Shown here: positions 1 to 10,100 of the stretch, piece after piece | Numbering within the stretch: the stretch's first letter is position 1 | Layout of the letters: the number at the start of each line of letters is the position of its first letter | Source of the DNA: Mesorhizobium sp. M2A.F.Ca.ET.046.03.2.1 | GTDB taxonomy: Bacteria; Pseudomonadota; Alphaproteobacteria; Rhizobiales; Rhizobiaceae | Assembly: GCF_003952425.1 (NCBI RefSeq) | Contig: NZ_CP034449.1 | Coordinates: 5,940,001-6,004,000, forward strand | Direction of reading: 5' to 3' | DNA: 64,000 bases | The notes under the pieces: generated by a model | What the model was told of the DNA's origin: nothing | Seen by the model: the letters and a program-made list of their open reading frames with translations, nothing else | Databases searched by the model: none | Position numbers and translations under genes: made by a program

Positions 1-1217
1 TGTTCGAGGCGGTCGGCCAGCATTCGGTGGGCACGATCAGCGATGCCGAACTGCTTGAGATCGAGCAGGTTGCCTGTCCTTCGGCCGGTTCCTGCGGCGC
101 CCAGTTCACCGCCAACACCATGGCCACCGTCGCCGAGGCGATCGGCCTGGCACTGCCCTACTCTTGCGGCGCGCCGGCGCCCTACGAGATGCGCGACCGC
201 TTCAATTTCGCCTCGGGCGAAAAGGTTATGGAACTGATCGCGAAAAACATCCGGCCGCGCGACATCGTCACGCGCAAGGCGCTGGAAAATGCCGCGACCG
301 TGGTGTCGGCCACCGGCGGCTCGACCAACGCGGCGCTGCATTTGCCGGCAATCGCGCATGAGGCCGGCATCAAGTTCGACCTCTTCGACGTGGCCGCGAT
401 CTTCGAGAAGACGCCCTATATCGCCGATCTCAAGCCGGGCGGCAAATATGTCGCCAAGGACATGTTCGAGGCCGGCGGCATTCCGCTCTTGATGAAGACG
501 CTGCTCGATCACGGCTATCTGCACGGCGACTGCATGACGGTCACTGGCCGCACTTTGGCCGAAAATATGGAGCACGTTGCCTGGAATGAGAGCCAGGATG
601 TTGTGCGTCCCGCCAATCGGCCGATCACCAAGACAGGCGGCGTTGTGGGCTTGAAGGGCAACCTTGCCCCCGAAGGCGCGATCGTGAAGGTCGCGGGCAT
701 GTCGGAACTGAAATTTTCAGGGCCGGCGCGCTGCTTCGATTCTGAGGAGGAGTGCTTCGAAGCTGTCACGCAACGCAACTACCGGGAGGGCGAGGTTCTC
801 GTCATCCGCTATGAGGGGCCGCGCGGCGGTCCGGGCATGCGCGAGATGCTGTCGACGACGGCTGCGCTCTACGGCCAGGGTATGGGCGGCAAGGTGGCGC
901 TGATCACCGACGGACGCTTCTCGGGCGCCACGCGCGGCTTCTGCATCGGCCATGTCGGGCCGGAGGCGGCGGTCGGCGGTCCGATCGGGCTGATCAAGGA
1001 TGGCGATGTGATCTCGATCGACGCCGTGAACGGCACGATCGAAGTAGCCCTGTCGGACGCCGAGCTGGCGGCCCGGGCAAAGAAATGGAAGCCGCGCAAG
1101 ACCGACTACCAGTCCGGCGCGATCTGGAAATATGCGCAAACGGTAGGGCCGGCCCGCGACGGCGCGGTGACTCATCCGGGTGGGGCCAAAGAAACGCACT
1201 GCTATGCGGACATCTGA
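1..1217 (+). CDS. ilvD: Dihydroxy-acid dehydratase, 5' end outside the window
   Basis: Catalyses dehydration of 2,3-dihydroxy-3-methylbutanoate (and the methylvalerate analogue) in valine, isoleucine and leucine synthesis, in the cytoplasm, using an Fe-S cluster. About 404 codons are visible, against a usual 560–615, so roughly the first third is missing. The frame is open from base 3 ([14 protein letters not shown]), then shows the family signature [16 protein letters not shown], which carries a cluster cysteine, and the conserved [16 protein letters not shown] and [13 protein letters not shown] blocks near the end. The C-terminus HCYADI is typical of rhizobial IlvD. A GTG at base 27 is only an internal codon. 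The stop lies 14 bases inside the preferred exoR start. Confidence 0.97.
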   Translation, partial: FEAVGQHSVGTISDAELLEIEQVACPSAGSCGAQFTANTMATVAEAIGLALPYSCGAPAPYEMRDRFNFASGEKVMELIAKNIRPRDIVTRKALENAATVVSATGGSTNAALHLPAIAHEAGIKFDLFDVAAIFEKTPYIADLKPGGKYVAKDMFEAGGIPLLMKTLLDHGYLHGDCMTVTGRTLAENMEHVAWNESQDVVRPANRPITKTGGVVGLKGNLAPEGAIVKVAGMSELKFSGPARCFDSEEECFEAVTQRNYREGEVLVIRYEGPRGGPGMREMLSTTAALYGQGMGGKVALITDGRFSGATRGFCIGHVGPEAAVGGPIGLIKDGDVISIDAVNGTIEVALSDAELAARAKKWKPRKTDYQSGAIWKYAQTVGPARDGAVTHPGGAKETHCYADI

Positions 1218-2031
1218 GGTGTTGAGGTCGTCTGTCTTTTCGGCACTGGTCGCGCTTGCGACCTTGGGCGCCGTCGGGCAGGCCATGGCCTTCGACGACA
1301 AGGTGTTCGACGACAAGACCGGCGTGAAGCCGCAGTCGAGCCCGTGGGCGGTGTTCCAATTCGGCTTCTCGGCCTACAAGAGCGGCCACAAGGACCAGGC
1401 GGTCGAGGCCTATAAATACGCCGCCGAAAACGGCCAGATCGGCGCCACCTGGAAGCTCGCGCGCATGTATGCCGAAGGCGACGGCGTGACGCGCGACGAC
1501 TATGCCGCCTTCAAGTTCTTCTCGGAGATTGTCGACCAGGATGTCGAGCCCGGCTCGCCGGAAGAAAGCTACGTTTCGGACGCGCTGGTGGCGCTCGGCG
1601 ACTATCTGCGCAAGGGCATTCCCGGCACGCCGGTCGAGGAGAACGAAGTCGCGGCGCAGGAATATTATATGCGCGCCGCCGCCAACTACCGCAATCCGAA
1701 CGCCCAGTTCGAGATCGGCCGGATGTTCCTCAAGGGCGAGGGCGGCGTGAAGGCGAGCGTCAAGCAGGCCGGCCGCTGGCTGCAACTGGCAGCCGAGAAA
1801 GGCCATGCCGGCGCGCAGGCGACGCTCGGCAACCTCCTGTTCCAGAGCGGCAAGATCGTGCGCGGCCTGGCGATGATGACGGCGGCGCTTCAGCGGGCTC
1901 CGGCAGCTGATCAGCCCTGGATCCGCAGCATGCAGGAAGAGGCGTTCGCCGCGGCCGGCGAGGCCGATCGCCGGACCGCGATCTCGCTCGCCGACGACAT
2001 CCTAACCAAGGGCAACAACGGCGATCAGTAA
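1204..2031 (+). CDS. exoR: ExoR, periplasmic Sel1-repeat regulator of exopolysaccharide synthesis
   Basis: ExoR is the periplasmic inhibitor of the ExoS sensor kinase in the ExoS–ChvI two-component system, which controls succinoglycan, motility and acid response in rhizobia. The protein is 275 aa, close to the known about 268 aa. Residues 1–29 form a signal peptide ending QAMA, and the mature protein starts FDDK. Sel1/TPR-like repeats cover roughly residues 45–95 and 160–220, including [10 protein letters not shown] and [11 protein letters not shown]. The conserved core [18 protein letters not shown] matches my recollection of Sinorhizobium ExoR. An in-frame start at 1180 exists, but the ATG at 1204 puts the signal peptide at the N-terminus. 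It overlaps the end of ilvD by 14 bases. Confidence 0.9.
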   Translation: MRTSEVLRSSVFSALVALATLGAVGQAMAFDDKVFDDKTGVKPQSSPWAVFQFGFSAYKSGHKDQAVEAYKYAAENGQIGATWKLARMYAEGDGVTRDDYAAFKFFSEIVDQDVEPGSPEESYVSDALVALGDYLRKGIPGTPVEENEVAAQEYYMRAAANYRNPNAQFEIGRMFLKGEGGVKASVKQAGRWLQLAAEKGHAGAQATLGNLLFQSGKIVRGLAMMTAALQRAPAADQPWIRSMQEEAFAAAGEADRRTAISLADDILTKGNNGDQ

Positions 2032-2038
2032 GCGTCGG

Positions 2039-2064
2039 ATGCTCCCCCTTCGAGGGGGGAGGCC
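2039..2064. terminator. C/G-rich hairpin after exoR
   Basis: CTCCCCC, a TTCGA turn and GGGGGGAG form a strong stem between the converging ends of exoR and the small secreted gene. There is no clear T-run on either side, so it may be a bidirectional transcript-end structure rather than a classic intrinsic terminator. Confidence 0.4.
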
Positions 2065-2073
2065 CGCGGCGAT

Positions 2074-2361
2074 CTAGTTTTCAGTCGGCTCCGCCGGCGT
2101 CGGGCCGGGCGTCGAGATCGAGGTCGGGTGCGGTTTTGGCGCGTCTCCCGGACATTCATCCTTGATCTTTGTCCAGGACGTGTTGTTGAGGACCATGTCG
2201 CAGCGGGCGAGATGGCTTTCGCCGGCAATGGTCAGGCATGCCGTCTGGCCGACATTGAAGGACTTGCCGTTGGCAAAACAGGCCGGTGCAGCCAGCGAGG
2301 GCGTCGGCGCGGCAAGCGCCAAGGCAAGGCCGACCGGCCTGAAAAGAAATCGGATCGCCAT
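2074..2361 (-). CDS. Small secreted protein of unknown function
   Basis: A 95-aa protein that I cannot assign to a family. It begins with a basic N-region and a hydrophobic stretch ending PTPSLAA, a plausible signal peptidase I site near residue 25. The mature part has three cysteines (ACFANGK, TACLTIAG, DECPG) and one further Cys in ARCDMV, allowing two periplasmic disulphides. The tail is rich in proline and threonine (residues 73–95). It is convergent with exoR, with a palindrome between them. The signal peptide, cysteine pattern and codon usage support a real gene. Confidence 0.65.
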   Translation of the reverse strand: MAIRFLFRPVGLALALAAPTPSLAAPACFANGKSFNVGQTACLTIAGESHLARCDMVLNNTSWTKIKDECPGDAPKPHPTSISTPGPTPAEPTEN

Positions 2362-2408
2362 TCACCCCCCCACAGCAACCCTTATCAAAGAGGGGATTTG
2401 TGGCGATA

Positions 2409-2593
2409 TCAGGGTCCAGTGTCTGTTGAGATTCAGGTGATGCCGGCCTGCGAATGGCGGCTTCCTGCGCTCCCGGTGCTCACGTACTTTGAAGTACGCT
2501 CCGCTCCGGTTCTCGGAAACCACCTTGTCTGGTCGCTTCGCGCCCGTCTTCGACTCCGGCTCGGCCTGACCTGAATCTCAACAGACCCTGAGC
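2409..2593. repeat. Intergenic palindromic element, type I, copy 1
   Basis: About 185 bp flanked by inverted ends: TGTTGAGATTCAGGT on the left and ACCTGAATCTCAACA on the right, with a further CAGGGTC/GACCCTG match outside. The interior holds the palindromic core CTCACGTACT-ttga-AGTACG followed by CTCCGCTCCGGTTCTCGGA. A second copy with the same core and ATTCAGGT ends lies at 18452–18580. It has no coding capacity. The layout resembles a MITE-like or rhizobial mosaic (RIME-like) element. Confidence 0.7.
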
Positions 2594-2609
2594 TAAGGAC
2601 TGGAACTTC

Positions 2610-3404
2610 TCAGGCCGGTTCCAGGCTGAGCTCGATCGCGACCGGCACGTGATCGGAGGGCTTCTCCCAGGCGCGGACGTGCTTTTCCACCGAGGCCGAC
2701 GAGAAACGGTTGGCGGCTTCCGGCGACAGCAGCAGGTGGTCGATGCGGATGCCGTTGTTCTTCTGCCAGGCGCCGGCCTGATAATCCCAGAAGGTGTAGA
2801 CGCCGGCCGAGTCGGTCACCGAGCGCACAGCCTCGGTGAAGCCGAGATTCTTCAGCCGGCGAAAGGCCTGCCTCGTCTGCGGCTGGAACAGCGCATCGCC
2901 CAGCCAGTTTTCCGGGAACCGTGCATCGGCGGGTTCGGGAATGACGTTGTAGTCGCCGGCCAGCACCAGCGCTTCCTCCAGCCGCAGCCGTTCTTCCGCC
3001 CAGCGCTCCAGCCGCGCCATCCAGGCAAGCTTGTAGGAAAACTTCCGTTCATCCTCGACCGGATTGCCGTTGGGCAAATAAAGCGAGGCGACGCGCAGAG
3101 CGCCCTGGTCGGTGGAAAAGACGCCTTCGATGAAGCGGGCATGGTCGTCCGCATCATCGCCAGGCAGGCCGCGATTGACCTCGTCGAAGGGCAGCTTCGA
3201 CAGGATGGCGACGCCGTTGAAGCTCTTCTGGCCATTGGTCTCGACATTGTAGCCCAGCGCCTCGATCTCGGCGCGCGGGAACTGCTCGTCGACTGTCTTA
3301 ATCTCCTGCAGGCAAACGATGTCCGGCGCGCTTTCGGTCAGCCAATGGGTGAGGTTGCCGATGCGGGCGCGAACGCCGTTGATGTTCCAGGTGACGATCT
3401 TCAT
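2610..3404 (-). CDS. xthA: Exodeoxyribonuclease III
   Basis: A 264-aa AP endonuclease / 3'-5' exonuclease of the endonuclease–exonuclease–phosphatase fold, acting in base-excision repair. All catalytic blocks are present: WNINGVRAR at the N-terminus, the metal-binding glutamate in CLQEIKT, GDYNVIP for the Asp/Asn pair, the YTFWDYQ...RIDHLL block, and the terminal SDHVPV catalytic histidine. Length is normal for the family. It is monocistronic in appearance, with about 160 bases to the next minus-strand gene upstream (erpA). Confidence 0.96.
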   Translation of the reverse strand: MKIVTWNINGVRARIGNLTHWLTESAPDIVCLQEIKTVDEQFPRAEIEALGYNVETNGQKSFNGVAILSKLPFDEVNRGLPGDDADDHARFIEGVFSTDQGALRVASLYLPNGNPVEDERKFSYKLAWMARLERWAEERLRLEEALVLAGDYNVIPEPADARFPENWLGDALFQPQTRQAFRRLKNLGFTEAVRSVTDSAGVYTFWDYQAGAWQKNNGIRIDHLLLSPEAANRFSSASVEKHVRAWEKPSDHVPVAIELSLEPA

Positions 3405-3565
3405 GCAGGCCTCGATGCTGTTCGGACGGAAGGCGTTCGACGAAGCGGATCGTATTGCCTGCGCGGACCTTTAGAAAGGCCGTCCGGCCGCATTCCTGCC
3501 AAAGCCAGGGGACAGGCACGCGCTACCCGGCTCGCACCGGTCATAGGCTTGCGAAGTCCGGTCGA

Positions 3566-3913
3566 TCAGATGGAGAAGCTGGTGCCGCAGCCGCAGGAGG
3601 CGACCGCGTTCGGGTTCCTGATCTGGAAGGACTGGCCCATCAGGTCGTCGACGAAGTCGATCACCGAGCCGCCCATATAGACCAGCGAAAGGTCGTCGAT
3701 GAGGATGGTCGCGCCATCCTTCTCGATGGCGATATCGTCATCATTCGCACCTGCGACGAGGTCGAATTTATAGGAAAAGCCGGAGCAGCCGCCGCCTTCC
3801 ACGGAGACGCGCAGAGCCGTCTTGCCCGGTTCTCCGGAAACGATCCTGGCGATCCGCTTTGCCGCGGCGTCGGTCATTTCGACCTTCATGGCAGTCTTGG
3901 CATCCGCGCCCAT
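3566..3913 (-). CDS. erpA: A-type iron-sulfur carrier (ErpA/HesB family)
   Basis: A 115-aa scaffold or carrier that delivers Fe-S clusters to apoproteins. The three conserved cysteines are visible: one in GGGCSGFSY and two in the C-terminal [10 protein letters not shown] chose the ATG at 3913 ([10 protein letters not shown]); an internal ATG at 3889 (MKVEMTDAA) would give a 107-aa form that starts exactly at the family core, and upstream in-frame codons to 4021 would run into dgt. It is divergent from dgt with about 70 bases between the starts, a head-to-head arrangement common in Rhizobiales. Confidence 0.93.
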   Translation of the reverse strand: MGADAKTAMKVEMTDAAAKRIARIVSGEPGKTALRVSVEGGGCSGFSYKFDLVAGANDDDIAIEKDGATILIDDLSLVYMGGSVIDFVDDLMGQSFQIRNPNAVASCGCGTSFSI

Positions 3914-3983
3914 CGGCGTCACCTTGCTTTCGGTTTCACATGATAGGTATGAAGCGGGCAGGCCTGAGTCAACTGGTGGGTCA

Positions 3984-5213
3984 ATGGAAGAGCAGCGGGG
4001 CAAGGATGCCCTCGGCGACATCGGGTTCGGCTATCGGCCGCGCGCCGTCTATGCGAGCGATCCGGCGCGTTCGCGCGGGCGCCTGTTCCCGGAGGCCGAA
4101 AGCCCGACGCGCACGCCGTTCCAGCGCGACCGCGACCGCATCATCCATTCCACCGCTTTCCGCCGCCTGAAGCACAAAACACAGGTCTTCGTCGCGCATG
4201 AGGGCGACCATTACCGGACCCGGCTGACGCATTCGATCGAGGTGGCGCAGATCGCGCGCGCCCTGGCGCGGGCGCTGCGCGGCGACGAGGATCTCGCCGA
4301 GGCCGTGGCGCTTGTCCACGATTTCGGCCACACGCCGTTTGGCCATACCGGCGAGGACGCGCTCAACGAGAAGATGGCCGACTGGGGCGGCTTCGATCAC
4401 AACGCGCAGTCGTTGCGCGTGGTCACAAGGCTCGAGCGGCGCTACGCCGAATTTGACGGGCTGAACCTCACCTGGGAAACGCTGGAGGGGCTGGTTAAGC
4501 ATAATGGCCCGCTGACCGATGCGACCGGGAAAGGGCTCAAAGGTCCGGTGCCGCAGGCGATCCGCGATTATTCGGAGCTGCACGACCTTGAGCTCGACCG
4601 CTTCGCCGGCATCGAGGCGCAATGCGCCGCGATCGCCGACGATATCGCCTACAACACCCATGACATTGACGACGGCCTGCGCGCCGGCCTGCTGACGCTG
4701 GAGATGTTGGGGGAGGTCGGCTTGCCGGGCTCCATCCTGAAGGGCGTGCATGCCAAATATCCTCGGCTCGACGATGTGCGTACCGGCCACGAGCTGATGC
4801 GCCGTCAGATCACACTGATGGTTGAGGATGTCATCGCATCGACCACCGCCAACATCGAGCGTCTGAAACCGGACAGCGGCGATGCGGTGCGCGCCGCGGG
4901 CGAGACCCTGGTGACCTTTTCGGCCGGCATGGCCGCGGCCGAGAAGGAATTGAAGGCTTTCCTCTACAAGCATCTCTACCGGCACCCGGAAGTGATGCGG
5001 GTGCGGGCCGACGCCGAACAGATCGTGCGCGAGCTGTTCGACGTCTATTTCGCCGATCCGCGCGCCATGCCCGATGGCTGGCGCGAGGGGCTCGACCGGG
5101 CCGAGGATCGCATCAAGGCGCGCAGCGTCGCCGACTTCCTGGCTGGCATGACTGACACCTATGCCTTGAAGGAACATCGGCGTCTGTTTGACCATACGCC
5201 CGATTTGAGCTAG
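3984..5213 (+). CDS. dgt: Deoxyguanosinetriphosphate triphosphohydrolase-like protein
   Basis: A 409-aa HD-domain dNTP triphosphohydrolase, which cleaves dNTPs to the nucleoside and tripolyphosphate. The HD metal-site residues are in [15 protein letters not shown] and [17 protein letters not shown], with further family blocks [10 protein letters not shown] and [14 protein letters not shown] chose the ATG at 3984 (MEEQRGKD) because the in-frame extension back to 3822 lies inside erpA and has no family similarity. argS follows after 61 bases, so the two may be cotranscribed. Confidence 0.95.
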   Translation: MEEQRGKDALGDIGFGYRPRAVYASDPARSRGRLFPEAESPTRTPFQRDRDRIIHSTAFRRLKHKTQVFVAHEGDHYRTRLTHSIEVAQIARALARALRGDEDLAEAVALVHDFGHTPFGHTGEDALNEKMADWGGFDHNAQSLRVVTRLERRYAEFDGLNLTWETLEGLVKHNGPLTDATGKGLKGPVPQAIRDYSELHDLELDRFAGIEAQCAAIADDIAYNTHDIDDGLRAGLLTLEMLGEVGLPGSILKGVHAKYPRLDDVRTGHELMRRQITLMVEDVIASTTANIERLKPDSGDAVRAAGETLVTFSAGMAAAEKELKAFLYKHLYRHPEVMRVRADAEQIVRELFDVYFADPRAMPDGWREGLDRAEDRIKARSVADFLAGMTDTYALKEHRRLFDHTPDLS

Positions 5214-5274
5214 GGCGAGCCTCGATTTTGCCGGCCGTTGGGCCGGTCGCCTCTTAAAGCCCAGAGCACTTCCA

Positions 5275-7032
5275 ATGAATATCTTCGCCGATTTCAACGC
5301 GCGGATCGTAAAGGCCGTCGAAGCCCTTGACCTGAAGGACAAGGAGGGGGGCACGCTCGACCTGTCGCGTATCGCGGTCGAGCCGCCGCGCGACGCCAGC
5401 CATGGCGACCTCGCAACCAACGCGGCGATGGTGCTGGCGAAGCCCACTGGACAGAACCCGCGCGCGCTTGCCGAGAAACTCGCCGAAGCGCTGCGTGGCG
5501 ACGCCGATATCGCGTCGGCCGAGATCGCCGGGCCTGGCTTCGTCAATCTCAGGCTCAAGGACGCGTTCTGGCATGCGCATCTGACCGCGTTGCTCGGCGA
5601 GGGGCGCAATTATGGCCGCTCGACCATCGGCGGCGGCCGCAAGGCCAATGTCGAATATGTCTCGGCCAACCCGACCGGTCCGATGCATGTCGGCCATTGC
5701 CGCGGCGCCGTGGTCGGCGACACGCTTGCCAATCTGATGGCCTTCGCCGGCTACGACGTGACCAAGGAATATGTCATCAACGACGCCGGCTCCCAGATCG
5801 ACGTGCTCGGCCGCTCGGCGTTCCTGCGCTACCGCGAGGCGCTTGGCGAAGCCATCGGCGAGATCCCGCCCGGGCTTTATCCGGGCGACTACCTGATCCC
5901 CGTCGGCCAGGCGCTGGCCGAGGAATTCGGCCTCGGCCTGCTGGAGATGCCCGAAGACGAGGCCCTGGCGATCGTCAAGGATCGCACCGTCGACGCGATG
6001 ATGGCGATGATCCGCGAGGACCTGGCGCTGCTCAACGTGCATCACGACGTGTTCTTCTCCGAGCGCACGCTGCATGCCGACAACGCCAGGAAGATCCGGG
6101 CGGCAATCGCCGACCTGACGCTCAAGGGGCATATCTACAAGGGCAAGCTGCCGCCGCCGAAGGGCGAGAAGCCGGACGATTGGGAAGACCGCGAGCAGAC
6201 GCTGTTCCGGTCGACCGCGGTCGGCGACGACATGGACCGGGCGCTGGTCAAGTCGGACGGCTCGTTCACCTATTTCGCCGCCGACGTCGCCTATCTCAAG
6301 GACAAGGTCGAGCGCGGCTTCGTCGACCTGATCTATGTGCTTGGCGCCGACCATGGCGGCTATGTGAAGCGGCTCGAGGCGCTGGCGCGGGCGGTCGCCG
6401 GCGATACGGTCAAGCTCACCGTGCTGCTTTGCCAGCTCGTCAAACTGTTCCGCGACGGCGAGCCGGTCCGGATGTCGAAACGGTCCGGCGATTTCGTCAC
6501 CTTGCGCGACGTCGTGGAGGAGGTCGGCCGCGACCCGATCCGCTTCATGATGCTTTACCGCAAGAACGACGCGCCGCTCGATTTCGACTTCGCCAAGGTC
6601 ACCGAGCAGTCGAAGGACAATCCGGTGTTCTACGTCCAGTACGCGTCGGCGCGCTGCCACTCTGTTTTCCGGCAGGCGAGCGAGCAGCTCGGCGAGGCGA
6701 ATTTCGACCGCAACCGGCTCGCGGCTTCCGTCGCTGCGCTGGCCGACGAGGGCGAGATCGCGTTGATCCGCAAGCTGGCTGAGTATCCAAGATTGATCGA
6801 ATCCGCAGCGCTTTCGTTGGAGCCGCACCGGCTCGCTTTCTACCTTTATGACCTGGCTTCAGGCTTCCATGCACAGTGGAATCGCGGCCACGACAATCAG
6901 GACTTACGTTTTGTTAAGGTTAACGACCGAGAATCAACCTATGCCAGACTAGGGCTGGTGCAGGCTGTTTCGGATGTCTTGACCTCCGGCCTGACGCTGA
7001 TCGGGGCAGACGCGCCCACGGAAATGCGTTAG
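5275..7032 (+). CDS. argS: Arginyl-tRNA synthetase
   Basis: A 585-aa class Ia synthetase charging tRNA-Arg in the cytoplasm. It has the N-terminal additional domain (about residues 1–110), the HIGH-type motif [12 protein letters not shown] near residue 135, a KMSKS-type motif [10 protein letters not shown] near residue 400, and the C-terminal DALR anticodon-binding domain ending in [13 protein letters not shown]. Length is normal. It begins a long + strand run (argS, SPOR protein, nagZ, scpA, scpB) conserved in Rhizobiales. Confidence 0.97.
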   Translation: MNIFADFNARIVKAVEALDLKDKEGGTLDLSRIAVEPPRDASHGDLATNAAMVLAKPTGQNPRALAEKLAEALRGDADIASAEIAGPGFVNLRLKDAFWHAHLTALLGEGRNYGRSTIGGGRKANVEYVSANPTGPMHVGHCRGAVVGDTLANLMAFAGYDVTKEYVINDAGSQIDVLGRSAFLRYREALGEAIGEIPPGLYPGDYLIPVGQALAEEFGLGLLEMPEDEALAIVKDRTVDAMMAMIREDLALLNVHHDVFFSERTLHADNARKIRAAIADLTLKGHIYKGKLPPPKGEKPDDWEDREQTLFRSTAVGDDMDRALVKSDGSFTYFAADVAYLKDKVERGFVDLIYVLGADHGGYVKRLEALARAVAGDTVKLTVLLCQLVKLFRDGEPVRMSKRSGDFVTLRDVVEEVGRDPIRFMMLYRKNDAPLDFDFAKVTEQSKDNPVFYVQYASARCHSVFRQASEQLGEANFDRNRLAASVAALADEGEIALIRKLAEYPRLIESAALSLEPHRLAFYLYDLASGFHAQWNRGHDNQDLRFVKVNDRESTYARLGLVQAVSDVLTSGLTLIGADAPTEMR

Positions 7033-7135
7033 GTTTAACTAAAAAACCTGTCACCTTTTGCCCACATTGCGCTGGTAAGGGCCAACCCTGCGCGACGTCC
7101 ATGGCGTCCGACTTTGTGCGAGTTCGGGAACAATA

Positions 7136-10100
7136 ATGGCAGACAGAACCCCGCTGAAAGTAGCCGACCACAACGATATCGCCGACGACGATCCGTTCGC
7201 GGAACTGACCCGGATCATGGGTTTCGACCCGCGCCAGCCGGTGAGACAGCCGGCCCCCGCGGCCGAGAACGCCACGCCGGCTAATCACGCCGCGGAGGCT
7301 GACGATTTCGACATCGACCTCGAGAAGGAGTTGATGGGCGAGTTCGATTCCGTCGAGGAAAGCGCATCGGTCGCGCAGCAGGCTGCCATCCACCAGATCA
7401 GCCATGAGCCGGCCTTCGAGTCCGCCAGCGCCGCCGTGAATGACGACAAGCTGACGGCTTCCTTCGAGCAGGATTTCGTCTTTGATGACGCGGCCGATCA
7501 CGCCGACTTTGCCGTGGTGCGCGCAGCGGAGCCGGAGTTCGCTCCAGAACCGCACTTCGCCGCGGAGCCGGAAGTCGCGCCAGAGGCGCATTTCGCATCT
7601 GAGCGTTTCGAGCCGGAGACGCAGGCAGCTCCCGAGCCAGAAGTCGCTTTCGACGATGATTTCGACAAGGCCGTCGCCAGTTCGCTCGATATCGCGCCGG
7701 TCGAAGATGACCTTTCGATCGATCATGAAATGGCGGCCTCGCTGGACCAGGATTTCCAGCTCGACCATCACGAGCCGGCGGACGCCCGTCAGGATGCCGT
7801 CGAAGCCATGCAGGCCGCGAGCGAAGAGGCGTTCGACGCCGATTTCGACAGCGCGGTCCACATGTCGCTTGAAGACGAGCTGTCGTTTGAAAGCCATGAG
7901 CCCGAGCAGCATGCGCGGGCCGTCGAGTCGGTCGAAGCTCATGCAGCCGCCCCGCTGATCTCCGAAGATGATTTCGCCGGCCATTTCGACCAGACGCCGG
8001 GCGATGACATCAATCTCGGCCAGGATCAGGATCTTCAGGAGCCGGAGCTGTCGCTCGCCGACGAGCCGGCGCCGATGGTCGAGGCGGAGGCCGCCCACTT
8101 TGCCGCTGAGCCGGGATCCGCCGCGCCTGAACCTTCCGCCGCGCTGACCCTCGATGACGATTTCGAGCTGAGCTTCCGCGACGCGCTGAATGAAGAGCCG
8201 CAAGCTCCGGCCGTCGAGCCCGCCGCCGTATTGCAGCCGGCAGAGCCGGCTCCGGTCGTGGCTGCTCCAGTCCCACCAGTTGCCGCTGCTCCGGTCCCTC
8301 CGGTCGCGGCAGTGGAACCGGCAAAGCCGGCCGCCAGCGAGCGCAGCCTGGAGGACGAGCTCAACGCGCTGCTCGGCGCCATGACCGCACGGCCTATGCC
8401 CACGGTCAAGGAGCCTGCTCCCGCGCCACGGCTGGTTGCGGAATCCGCGAGCCACGCCGGTGGGAACACGGCGGCCGACGATCTCGACTGGGATCTCGAC
8501 GAGCGCCAGCCGGCGCAGGACCGGCAGGACGCGCAGCCGGCCGACAGCGACCTGGACGACCTGCTCGCCAACGAGCTCGACCGCCAGGATTTTGCAGCCT
8601 CGGCCAAGGCCGAGCCCTCCAGCGCCGGACCTTCGGCGGCCGAACAGGACATTGATTTCGACGACGACGCCTTTGGCGCCGCTTTCGCCCGGAGTATCGA
8701 GGCCGAGCAGGCGGCGGCCGCCAGCGCGAGGTCTCCGGCAAATTCGTCCGAATGGATGCATCCGACGCCGGTCGAGCAGACAAGGTCTTGGAGCCGTTCG
8801 ACCCCGACCGCCGCTCCGCCGGTGCAAGCCTCATTTGCGGCACAGCCGGCCCAAGCGGCGCCGGTGCAGGTGGCAGCGCCTTCAGCGCCGCTGCAGATGA
8901 CCGCGCCTGCTTACCGCAACGAGCCGGCCCCGGATTATTCCGCCCATGCCAAACCGGCGCAGGCCCCGATGGCTGCGCCGCAGCCCCGCCAGCATGACGA
9001 GGTGCCGGATGTCGAGACGGTCGATGTGCCGGAGCGCGTGGTCGCGCTCGCCGACGACCTCGACATTCCGGAGCTCAGCTTCGAGGAGGATCAGCCGGCC
9101 GCCGCTGCTTATGACGATCTGGACGCGGAATTCGCGAGCCTGCTCACCGACATGAACGCGACGGAGATCGCGTCGGCGCCCGTGCAGAACCGTGGCTATG
9201 ACGACGAAACCTACAGCGCCGGCTTCAATGGCTATGACCGTCGCGACTTGCGGGCCGAGGCTCCGGCGGCTCCGCCCGCTCAGGCTTCCTTCGCTGCCGC
9301 GAACGACTACGACGCCGACGAATTGCCCGGCAGCCGGCCGGTCTCACAGGCGGACGAATTCGCTACCGACGATCTCGATTACGATCCTGAGCTTGAAGAG
9401 GCGATGGCGATCCCCGGGCTTGCCGAGCGTGAGGCGGCGCAGCCGCGCCGTCGCGGCATGATGATCGCGGGGCTGGTCGGCGCCGTGGTGGTTCTCGGCG
9501 GCCTTGGCGCGCTGGCCTTCTCCTTCGGAGGCAAGGGCGGCAGCGAGGCTCCGGTGATCGTCAAGGCCGACAATTCGCCGATCAAGGTGAAGCCCGAAAA
9601 TCCGGGTGGCGCGGTGGTGCCGAACCAGGACAACAAGGTTTATGACGCGGTCGCCAAGGGCGGCGGCGCGGCAAAGCCTGCCGAGCCGGTGCAGCAGAAG
9701 CTGGTGAACACCACCGAACAGCCCGTCGACCTGGCCTCGAAGGAACCGCCGCCGAGCCGCGTGGTCGATCTTTCGCCCAACGACAACGACGCCGCGGCCG
9801 GCACTGATGCTGCCGGCAATACAAGCTCGGCGTTGCCCGGCGTCGAACAAGCCGCTGTGCCCGAAAGCGCCCAGCCTGCCGCACCGGCAAGCGCGCAGCC
9901 GGCCGCGCCGGCGCCGAAGTCGGAAGACCGCATCGCACAGGTGCTGCAGCAGGATGCCGCCAACACCGCCAACAAAAACGATGTCGTCGCCGTCGCGCCG
10001 CGCAAGGTGAAGACCATGATGGTCAAGCCTGACGGCTCGCTGGTGCCGCGCGAGGATCCGGCTCCGGCCGCGCCGAAGGTCGCGGCGGCCGAGCCGAGCG

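Noticed and set aside
5254..6828. Long minus-strand frame opposite argS (over 500 codons), and similar long frames opposite dgt (3981–5609) and trmFO (37221–38741)
   Set aside because: High GC keeps antisense frames open. The sense strands encode complete, well-known enzymes, and the antisense translations are low-complexity with no motif.
6920..8827. Long minus-strand frame opposite argS and the SPOR gene
   Set aside because: Arg/Gly-rich translation typical of a shadow of an acidic, GC-rich gene; no start signal or family feature.
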